From Alphaproteobacteria bacterium (lineage in GTDB: Bacteria > Pseudomonadota > Alphaproteobacteria > CACIAM-22H2), in the NCBI GenBank assembly GCA_947500965.1, contig CANMWW010000171.1:1-5662 (forward strand): 5,662 bases of DNA. Direction: 5' to 3'. A program made the position numbers and the translations under genes. A model generated the notes under the pieces. That model saw only the letters and a list, made by a program, of their open reading frames with translations, had not been told where the DNA came from and made no database searches. Shown here piece after piece: positions 1 through 5,349 of this stretch (its first letter is position 1; each line of letters begins with the position of its first letter).

Positions 1-570
1 CTCGACAAGCTCGAGCGCGCAGTGCTTTACGGCATCATTCTCGCCGCCGTGCTTGCCGTCCTGACCGGCTCGATCCACGCCTCCCACATCTGGGGCGCGT
101 TCTTCCTGCGCTGGCTGCACGTGCTCGCCGGCGTGATGTGGATCGGCCTGCTCTGGTACTTCAACTTCGTCCAGATCCCGTCGATGCCGAAGATCCCCGA
201 CGAGCAGAAGCCCGCCGTGTCGAAGGTCATCGCCCCGACCGCGCTGTTCTGGTTCCGCTGGGCGGCCCTCGCCACCGTGGTGACCGGGCTCCTGCTCGCG
301 CTCGCCAACGGCTACCTGGTCGACGCGCTCATGCTGAAGGCAGGCGCGACCCGCCTCATCGGCATCGGGATGTGGCTGGGCCTGATCATGGCCTTCAACG
401 TGTGGTTCATCATCTGGCCGAACCAGCAGAAGGCGCTTGGCCTCGTCGAGGCCTCCGCCGACGAGAAGAAGGCCGCGGCCCGCATCGCGATGCTCACGAG
501 CCGCTTCAACACGATGTTCTCGATCCCCATGCTCTACTTCATGGTGGGCGCGCAGAACCTCGGCGGCTGA
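1..570 (+). CDS. Urate-oxidase-N-type (PuuD N-terminal-like) integral membrane protein, 5' end cut by the window
   Basis: This multi-pass membrane protein resembles the N-terminal membrane domain of PuuD-type urate hydroxylases (Pfam Urate_ox_N). Numbering from the GTG at 22, the hydrophobic segments are about residues 3-18, 27-50, 75-97 and 111-132, with a last weaker one near 164-177. The recognition block is LRWLHVLAGVMWIGLLWYFN (29-48), followed by a conserved-looking WPNQQKALG (132-140). His20, His22 and His33 are candidate metal or heme ligands, which is inference. The frame is open to base 1 (LDKLERA), so the true start may lie upstream; the GTG at 22 is the first in-window candidate. 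The protein ends at about 180 residues with no CxxCH heme-binding motif, whereas full-length PuuD carries a C-terminal cytochrome c domain. It is therefore a standalone membrane domain, and urate oxidation should not be assumed. Family assignment is fairly sure, function unknown. Confidence 0.75.
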   Translation, partial: LDKLERAVLYGIILAAVLAVLTGSIHASHIWGAFFLRWLHVLAGVMWIGLLWYFNFVQIPSMPKIPDEQKPAVSKVIAPTALFWFRWAALATVVTGLLLALANGYLVDALMLKAGATRLIGIGMWLGLIMAFNVWFIIWPNQQKALGLVEASADEKKAAARIAMLTSRFNTMFSIPMLYFMVGAQNLGG

Positions 571-593
571 CGCAAGTCCAGCCGAAGGCAACG

Positions 594-623
594 AAGGCGG
601 GGTCCACGGACCCCGCCTTTTTT
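594..623 (+). terminator. Intrinsic (rho-independent) terminator
   Basis: GGCGGGGTCC (596-605) and GGACCCCGCC (608-617) are perfect reverse complements. In practice this gives a stem of at least 8 bp with a CCACGG-type loop. Six Ts follow (618-623), and AA at 594-595 can extend the stem. It lies 23 nt after the stop of the upstream + strand membrane protein gene and so ends that transcript. The - strand operon arrives from the other side (stop at 653). Read on that strand, the same hairpin is followed by the weaker TTCGTT tract, so it may also stop the sec operon transcript, less efficiently. Confidence 0.9.
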
Positions 624-652
624 CTTGCCCTGTCGCCGGCGCGCCCTGGCGC

Positions 653-1039
653 TCAGGCCGGGAGCAGCGCCGCGGCAACGCGGCGGTTCTCGCCCATCAA
701 CACGTTGAACGTCCGGCAGGCGGCGCCGGTCGCCATGCCCTCGACCCTGATCCCCCGCGCGCGCAGTCCTTCGCGCAGGGCAGCGGGCACGGCGGCCATG
801 GATGGGCCGCAACCCAGGACCAGCAATTCGATCGCGGGATCGGCGTCGAGGAGGACCTCGAGAGAGCCGGTCGTCGCCTCGACCAGGCTCGAGGCGGACC
901 AGGGCCAGGCGCCGCGTGCCGATACCAGCAACCCGCCCTCGACCCGCGCCCCCGCTACGCGGAAGCCGCCATTTCCATAGGCTTCGATGGCCGGCCGGGC
1001 CGCCATCGTCGAAGGTGCCTGGGGCCGGTCCTCGCGCAT
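653..1039 (-). CDS. Mth938/DUF498 domain protein (NDUFAF3-like family)
   Basis: This small soluble protein of 128 residues belongs to the Mth938 (DUF498/DUF598) family, whose mitochondrial member NDUFAF3 assists complex I assembly. The bacterial role is not established. Visible family features are the N-terminal IEAYGNGGFRVAG strand region (18-30), the central LVLGCGPSM turn (73-81), and the C-terminal GMATGAACRTFNVLMGENRR block (101-120), which is the best signature. The domain fills nearly the whole protein, with no signal peptide or membrane segment. The start at 1039 leaves a 25-nt gap after secF with a GGGGG stretch about 10 nt upstream as a weak ribosome site. Met12 is an alternative start that would still keep the whole domain. 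It is the last gene of the yajC-secD-secF operon, an arrangement I recall as common in alphaproteobacteria. That suggests, without proving, a link to membrane protein biogenesis. Confidence 0.85.
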   Translation of the reverse strand: MREDRPQAPSTMAARPAIEAYGNGGFRVAGARVEGGLLVSARGAWPWSASSLVEATTGSLEVLLDADPAIELLVLGCGPSMAAVPAALREGLRARGIRVEGMATGAACRTFNVLMGENRRVAAALLPA

Positions 1040-1064
1040 GCGGACGTGCCCCCGTCCGTACCGA

Positions 1065-2105
1065 TCAGGGCGTCGGGGCCGCGGCGTCGGCCTGCGCCTC
1101 GGCGACCGGGCCGCGGCGCAGCTTGTCCTCGCCCAGGAAGAGCAGGATCGGCGCCGCGATGAAGATCGACGACGAGGTCGCCAGGACGATGCCGAACAGC
1201 ATCGTGATCGCGAACTCCTCGAGCGCCTCGCCGCCGAACAGCGCCAGCGGGATCGTCGCCAGGAAGGTCGCCATCGAGGTGCCGATCGTGCGCGAGAGCG
1301 TCTCGTTGATCGACAGGTCGATGAGCTGGCGCAGCGGCATCGTCTTGAACTTGCGCAGGTTCTCGCGCATGCGGTCGTACACGACGACCTTGTCGTTGAT
1401 CGAGTAGCCCATGATCGTGAGGACCGCGGCGATCGCGGTAAGGTTGAACTGGAACCCCGTCAGCACGTAGAAGCCGATGACCTTCGTCACGTCCAGGACG
1501 AGGGTGATCACCGCGCCGACGCCGAACTGCCACTCGAAGCGGAACCAGATGTAGGCGAGCATCGCGAGCAGCGAGAAGCCGAGCGCGAGCATGCCGTTGA
1601 CGAAGAGCTCGCGGCTGACCGACCCGCCCACCGCCTCGACCCTGCGGACCTGCATGCCGGCGCGGAACTTCTCGAGCCCGGCGCGCACCTCCTCGACGGC
1701 GCATTGCTGCGCCTCTTCCTCGGTCACGGCGCGCTGGCGCGCGGCACGTTCCTGGTCGTTCGCGGGCGGACGCTTGGCCCGGCAGCGTTCGGCCACGTCG
1801 GCGCGCTGGCGCTCGAGTCGGATCAGCACGTCCTGCGGGCTGCCGAACTGCTGCAGGCCGACCTGGCCGAGGTTGAGGGCGGACATCGCGGGGCGAAGCG
1901 CGCCGAAGTCGACCGGCTCGGGACCGCGCGCCTCGATCACGATGCCGCCCTTGAAGTCGATGCCGTAGTTGAGCCCGGGCGCGAAGTAGAGGATGACCGA
2001 CAGGATCGAGAGCAGCGCCGAGAAGACGAGGCCGACATGGCGGCCCTTCATGAACTGGATCTGCGTCCCGTCGGGAACGAGGCGGAGCCTGGGGAAGAGT
2101 TGCAT
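1065..2105 (-). CDS. secF: Protein translocase subunit SecF
   Basis: SecF is an RND-type inner-membrane subunit of the SecDF complex, which uses the proton-motive force to pull exported chains through SecYEG. The 346-residue protein has TM1 at about 22-42, immediately followed by the diagnostic YGIDFKGG (47-54). A periplasmic P1-type domain runs to about 165. Five further membrane segments lie near 168-188, 194-214, 220-238, 277-292 and 300-325. The conserved INDKVVVYDRMREN (236-249) and the SINETLSRT region (265-273) are intact. The ATG at 2105 is preceded by GGAG with a 9-nt spacer and lies 14 nt after the secD stop, so translation is probably coupled. An oddity is a charged, probably helical stretch at about 98-140 with Cys108 and Cys135, which appears to be an insertion in the periplasmic domain. 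The C-terminal tail is Ala/Pro-rich. Identification is secure. Confidence 0.97.
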   Translation of the reverse strand: MQLFPRLRLVPDGTQIQFMKGRHVGLVFSALLSILSVILYFAPGLNYGIDFKGGIVIEARGPEPVDFGALRPAMSALNLGQVGLQQFGSPQDVLIRLERQRADVAERCRAKRPPANDQERAARQRAVTEEEAQQCAVEEVRAGLEKFRAGMQVRRVEAVGGSVSRELFVNGMLALGFSLLAMLAYIWFRFEWQFGVGAVITLVLDVTKVIGFYVLTGFQFNLTAIAAVLTIMGYSINDKVVVYDRMRENLRKFKTMPLRQLIDLSINETLSRTIGTSMATFLATIPLALFGGEALEEFAITMLFGIVLATSSSIFIAAPILLFLGEDKLRRGPVAEAQADAAAPTP

Positions 2106-2119
2106 CCGGTGGCGCTCCG

Positions 2120-3718
2120 TCAGGCGGGAAGGGCTGTGCGGCGGCGCCAGCGCAGCCACGTCACCATCAGCAGGCGGACGACGATCGTCGCCGTGAACAT
2201 CGACGTGATGATGCCGAAGGTGATGGTGACGGCGAAGCCCTTCACCGGGCCGGAGCCGAATGCGTAGAGCAGCATCATCTTGATCAGCGTGGTCAGGTTC
2301 GAGTCCACGATCGTCGAGAAGGCGCGCTTGAAGCCCGATTCCATGGCCGCGAACGGGGTCTTGCCGAGCTTGGTCTCCTCGCGGATGCGCTCGTTGATCA
2401 GGATGTTCGCGTCCACCGAGAGGCCGAGCGTAAGCAGGACGCCCGCCATGCCCGGCAGGGTCAGCGTCGCCTCGAGCAGGTTGAGGATCGCGAGCGTCAG
2501 GGCGAGGTTCGCGAACAGGCCGACGCAGGCGAAGGCACCGAAGAGCCCGTAGGTCCAGACGATGAAGACGAGGACGAGCGCCGCGCCGACCAGGATCGAG
2601 ATGAAGCCCGCGCGGATCGCGTCCGCGCCGAGGTCCGGCCCGACCGTGCGCTCCTCGACGATCGTCAGCGGCGCCGGCAGCGCGCCCGCGCGCAGCAGCA
2701 CGGCGAGCTCGCTGGCGCTCGCGGCGCTGAAGCTGCCGCTGATCTGGCCGCGACCGCCGGTGATCGGCTCGCGGATCGACGGCGCGGTGATGACCTTGCC
2801 GTCCAGCACGATCGCGAAGGGCTGCCCCACGTTGGCGCGGGTGATGTCGGCGAAGCGCCGCGTGCCGACCGAGTCGAAGGTGAAGTTCACCACCCACTCG
2901 CCGGTCTGCGGGTTGGTGCCGGCGCGCGCGTCGGTCAGGCTCGCGCCGTCCACCTCGACGCGCTGGCGCACGGGATAGATGCGCATCGCGTCGGCGCGGT
3001 CCGAGCCGGGCAGGCAGTTCACGCCCGCCGGGCCGCGGCCGGAGCTGCAATCGGCCGTAGCGTCGAGCAGGTGGAAGGTCATCTTCGCGGTCGTGCCGAG
3101 GAGCCGCTTGCTGCTCTCCAGGTCGTCGATGCCGGGCTGCTGGACGAGGATGCGCGAGCCGCCCTGGCGGGCGATCTGCAGCTCCTTGATGCCCTCGGGG
3201 TCGAGGCGCCGGCGCACGATCTCCATCGACTGCTCGATGGTCTTGGTCGCCTTGTCGCGCAGCGCGACCTCGGAGAGCTCGAGGGTGACGAGGCCCTCGG
3301 GCGTGGCATTGACGACGAGGTCGGGCGTGGAGCCGCCGAAGGCGCCGGTGGAGACCGGCTGCGCGAGCTCGCGCAGGAGGCGCAGCGCCTCCGCCGCCTG
3401 CGACGGGTCGCGCAGCTGGAGCTGCACGCCCTGGCCGCGGATGGCGAGGCCGGAATAGCGGATCTCGGTGCCGCGCAGGCGCACCAGCACGGAATCGCGG
3501 ATGTTGTTGAGACGCTCGCGCACGACCGCCTGCATGTCCACCTCCAGCAGGAGGTAGGATCCGCCGCGCAGGTCGAGGCCGAGGTTCACGTGCCGCCACG
3601 GGAACCAGGCGGGTAGCCCGATGCTCTCGCGCGGCAGGAACGCGGGGAGCGACAGCAGCACGCCGAGCGCGCATGCCGCGTTGATCAGCCAGATTTTCCA
3701 GCGCGCGAAGAAGAGCAT
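2120..3718 (-). CDS. secD: Protein translocase subunit SecD
   Basis: SecD is the larger RND-type subunit of the SecDF proton-driven export motor in the inner membrane. At 532 residues it is shorter than E. coli SecD (615), in line with other alphaproteobacterial SecDs as I remember them. TM1 lies at about 9-28. VNLGLDLRGGSYLLLEV (44-60) is the classic SecD D1 motif. The large periplasmic domain spans about 55-365 and includes GKVITAPSIREPITGG (307-322). Five membrane segments follow near 368-390, 393-414, 420-438, 466-486 and 495-517. SVDANILINERIREE (434-448) carries Asp436, at the position of the proton-pathway aspartate of the family. The start ATG at 3718 has only a weak GGTGAT ribosome site and lies 39 nt after yajC. 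An unusual loop at 224-235 contains two cysteines 11 residues apart. Identification is secure. Confidence 0.98.
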   Translation of the reverse strand: MLFFARWKIWLINAACALGVLLSLPAFLPRESIGLPAWFPWRHVNLGLDLRGGSYLLLEVDMQAVVRERLNNIRDSVLVRLRGTEIRYSGLAIRGQGVQLQLRDPSQAAEALRLLRELAQPVSTGAFGGSTPDLVVNATPEGLVTLELSEVALRDKATKTIEQSMEIVRRRLDPEGIKELQIARQGGSRILVQQPGIDDLESSKRLLGTTAKMTFHLLDATADCSSGRGPAGVNCLPGSDRADAMRIYPVRQRVEVDGASLTDARAGTNPQTGEWVVNFTFDSVGTRRFADITRANVGQPFAIVLDGKVITAPSIREPITGGRGQISGSFSAASASELAVLLRAGALPAPLTIVEERTVGPDLGADAIRAGFISILVGAALVLVFIVWTYGLFGAFACVGLFANLALTLAILNLLEATLTLPGMAGVLLTLGLSVDANILINERIREETKLGKTPFAAMESGFKRAFSTIVDSNLTTLIKMMLLYAFGSGPVKGFAVTITFGIITSMFTATIVVRLLMVTWLRWRRRTALPA

Positions 3719-3732
3719 CGGATCACCGCGGG

Positions 3733-3753
3733 CGCGGGGGCCGTGGCCCCCGT
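3733..3753 (-). other. GC-rich hairpin between yajC and secD
   Basis: In the 39-nt gap between the yajC stop and the secD start, GGGGGCC (3736-3742) and GGCCCCC (3745-3751) are perfect complements, and the pair C3735-G3752 extends the stem to 8 bp. No T-tract follows on either strand, so it is not a terminator. In the transcript it would sit between the yajC stop and the weak secD ribosome site. It could protect the mRNA from decay or tune secD translation. Its function is inference; in DNA this GC-rich, chance pairing is also possible. Confidence 0.45.
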
Positions 3754-3757
3754 CGCG

Positions 3758-4294
3758 TCAGGACTTCAGGCGCGAGACGTATTCGTCGTGGCCGAGCGAG
3801 TCGTAGAGCTTGCGCTTGACCGGGTCGCGCAGCGTCTCGTGCGCCTCCGCGGCGGCGGCGTCGCCCTGCTTGCCCGCGAAGGCCTCCTCGATCGCCTCGG
3901 CGGTCGCGTCCTGCTTGAGGCCGAGCGCCTTGTAGAACGCCCCCTCCTCCTTCGGCTTGGCCGGCTTGGCCTCGCCGCCCGCGACGGGCTCGCCCTTGGT
4001 GCGAACCTCGACGATCATGCCCTTGAGCGCCTTCACGCGGACATTCGCCGCGAGCTCGAGGCCGATCTCGTTGCCATCGACATGCACGACCTTGCCGATC
4101 AGGCCGCCCGAGGTGACGACCGTGTCGCCGCGCTTGACGGCCTCGAGCATCGCGCGCTGCTCCTTCATCTTCTTCTGCTGCGGGCGGATCAGCAGGAAGT
4201 AGAAGACGACGAAGATCAGCACGAGCGGCGCGAGCTGCATCAGCATCGAGCCGCCGGAATCCGCGGCCTGCGCGTAAGCAGGGGAAATCAGCAT
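3758..4294 (-). CDS. yajC: Sec translocon accessory protein YajC with a C-terminal J-domain-like extension
   Basis: YajC is a small single-pass inner-membrane partner of SecDF. The N-terminus MLISPAYAQA (1-10) is typical of alphaproteobacterial YajC. The membrane segment is about 17-35, followed by the diagnostic IRPQQKKMKEQ (36-46). The SH3-like cytoplasmic core includes RGDTVVTSGGLIGKVV (55-70) and ends near 100. YajC proteins usually end close to there, at about 110-130 residues. This one has 178 because a linker rich in Pro and Lys (101-116) leads to a domain resembling the J-domain of DnaJ: FYKALGL (120-126), an acidic helix (130-139), then DPVKRKLYDSLGHDEY (157-172). The HPD motif is absent. 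The start at 4294 is chosen because it gives the standard N-terminus and has GAGGAAA (4303-4309) upstream. The frame is open further upstream, but that part precedes the predicted promoter. First gene of the sec operon. Confidence 0.95.
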   Translation of the reverse strand: MLISPAYAQAADSGGSMLMQLAPLVLIFVVFYFLLIRPQQKKMKEQRAMLEAVKRGDTVVTSGGLIGKVVHVDGNEIGLELAANVRVKALKGMIVEVRTKGEPVAGGEAKPAKPKEEGAFYKALGLKQDATAEAIEEAFAGKQGDAAAAEAHETLRDPVKRKLYDSLGHDEYVSRLKS

Positions 4295-4302
4295 CGGCGA
4301 CG

Positions 4303-4309
4303 TTTCCTC
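4303..4309 (-). promoter_or_regulatory. Ribosome binding site of yajC
   Basis: GAGGAAA read on the - strand lies about 8 nt before the ATG at 4294. It supports this start over any of the upstream in-frame alternatives, none of which has comparable complementarity to 16S rRNA. Confidence 0.65.
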
Positions 4310-4372
4310 GTTCTGGGGTCGGTTTCGACTGTACGGGCAACCCCTGCGCAAGGTCCGCGCCGGGCGCGGCGG

Positions 4373-4400
4373 AATATACAAGCCGACCGCCGGAATGCAA
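4373..4400 (-). promoter_or_regulatory. Putative sigma70-type promoter of the yajC-secD-secF operon
   Basis: On the - strand TTGCAT (4400-4395) and TATATT (4378-4373) are separated by 16 nt. The -10 box matches the consensus at five of six positions and is the only AT-rich patch in a very GC-rich intergenic region. The -35 box keeps only the TTG. Transcription would start near 4366, giving a leader of about 70 nt before yajC. A short CCGCGC/GCGCGG hairpin (4355-4369) would lie at the very 5' end of that leader. Confidence 0.55.
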
Positions 4401-4419
4401 CGCCGGCAGGGGCTTAGGG

Positions 4420-4449
4420 TTGACCCCGGGCCGTGCCCGCAACTACCGT
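4420..4449 (+). promoter_or_regulatory. Possible promoter of the DUF815 ATPase gene
   Basis: TTGACC (4420-4425) is a good -35 candidate, followed after 18 nt by TACCGT (4444-4449), a weak -10 that keeps the important T, A and final T. Transcription would start about 30 nt before the ATG at 4486. It sits back to back with the yajC promoter, 20 nt away. The weak -10 makes this tentative. Confidence 0.35.
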
Positions 4450-4485
4450 CCGCCGCCTTCGACAGCACCGTCCGGGACCATCGCC

Positions 4486-5343
4486 ATGACAGACCAGCGC
4501 CTCGTCGACGCCCTCGAGAGGATCGCCGCCGCGCTCGAGCGGCGCGCGCCCCCGCCCGCCTCGGCGGCGGACCTCGACGCCGCCGACGCCTTCGTCTGGC
4601 ATGCCGACGCGGGTCGCCTCGCCCCCGTCCCCCGGGTCAACCGCGTCGACATCGGCCTGCTGCGCGGCGTCGACCGCCAGCGCGACATCCTCCTCGACAA
4701 CACCACGCGCTTCGCCGAGGGCTTCCCCGCCAACAACGCGCTGCTCTGGGGCGCGCGCGGCATGGGCAAGAGCTCGCTGGTGAAGTCCGTGCACGCGGCC
4801 GTGAATGCGCGGCGTCCGGGCGCGCTGGCGCTCGTCGAGATCCATCGCGAGGACATACCCACCCTGCCCCAGCTGCTGTCCATCCTGCGCGGGTCGGCGC
4901 GGCGCTTCGTGCTGTTCTGCGACGACCTTTCCTTCGAGCAGGAGGACGCCGCCTACAAGTCGCTCAAGGCCGTTCTCGAGGGCGGCGTCGAGGGCAGGCC
5001 CGAAAACGTGGTCTTCTACGCGACCTCGAACCGGCGCCACCTCATGCAGCGCGACATGATCGAGAACGAGCGCGCGACCGCGATCCATCCCGGCGAGGCG
5101 GTCGAGGAGAAGGTCTCGCTCTCCGACCGCTTCGGCCTCTGGCTCGGCTTCCATGTCTGCGACCAGGACACGTTCTTCGCGATGATCGAGGGCTATGCCG
5201 CCGCGCTCGGCCTCGACGTGACGGCAGAGCGGCTGCACGCCGAGGCGGTCGAGTGGTCGGTGACGCGTGGCGCGCGCTCCGGGCGCGTCGCGTGGCAGTT
5301 CATCCAGGACCTCGCCGGCCGCCTCGGCAAGCGGATCGGCTGA
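4486..5343 (+). CDS. AAA+ family ATPase, DUF815 (PF05673) type
   Basis: This cytoplasmic P-loop ATPase has 285 residues and no signal or membrane segment. The motifs occur in the expected order. Walker A is GARGMGKS (89-96, with Lys95 and Ser96). Walker B is FVLFCDDLSFE (141-151, with Asp146 and Asp147). A sensor-1-like stretch VVFYATSNRRHL (175-186) contains Asn182. EKVSLSDRFGLWLGF (208-222) has Arg215 as a possible finger. GRVAWQFIQDL (266-276) has Arg267 at a sensor-2-like place. The whole-length layout, including VNRVDIGLLRGVDRQRD before the P-loop, matches the DUF815 family, whose substrate is unknown. The ATG at 4486 is preferred because the family N-terminus begins here. A TTG at 4420 would add 22 Pro-rich residues and overlap the proposed promoter. 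The upstream GGGA is only a weak ribosome site. It diverges from yajC. All ATPase residues appear intact. Confidence 0.93.
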   Translation: MTDQRLVDALERIAAALERRAPPPASAADLDAADAFVWHADAGRLAPVPRVNRVDIGLLRGVDRQRDILLDNTTRFAEGFPANNALLWGARGMGKSSLVKSVHAAVNARRPGALALVEIHREDIPTLPQLLSILRGSARRFVLFCDDLSFEQEDAAYKSLKAVLEGGVEGRPENVVFYATSNRRHLMQRDMIENERATAIHPGEAVEEKVSLSDRFGLWLGFHVCDQDTFFAMIEGYAAALGLDVTAERLHAEAVEWSVTRGARSGRVAWQFIQDLAGRLGKRIG

Positions 5344-5349
5344 ACGCGC

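Noticed and set aside
987..2267. Long + strand open frame of 426 codons opposite secF
   Set aside because: It is antisense to the secure secF gene and the end of secD, its translation is low-complexity (Arg, Asp, Glu, His, Ala), and it shows no domain. Long antisense frames are expected at this GC content.
2106..3674. The secF reading frame stays open upstream through nearly all of secD, suggesting a much longer protein
   Set aside because: The upstream part overlaps secD in another frame and translates to Arg/Ala/Pro-rich nonsense. The ATG at 2105 has a good ribosome site and gives a normal SecF N-terminus.
4295..4370. An upstream arrest peptide (SecM/VemP-like, or the RAPP/RAGP type known near some secDF genes) regulating the sec operon
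   Set aside because: The roughly 70-nt leader contains no ATG-started frame with a ribosome site and no RAPP or RAGP motif. A TTG in frame with yajC lacks any ribosome site.
4295..4468. A 58-residue N-terminal extension of YajC in the same frame
   Set aside because: It begins upstream of the predicted promoter, has no ribosome site, and would place the normal MLISPAYAQA start in the middle of the protein.
4414..5238. A - strand open frame of 274 codons opposite the DUF815 ATPase
   Set aside because: It is the reverse-strand shadow of a gene with intact Walker A, Walker B and sensor motifs, and its own translation has no recognisable domain.
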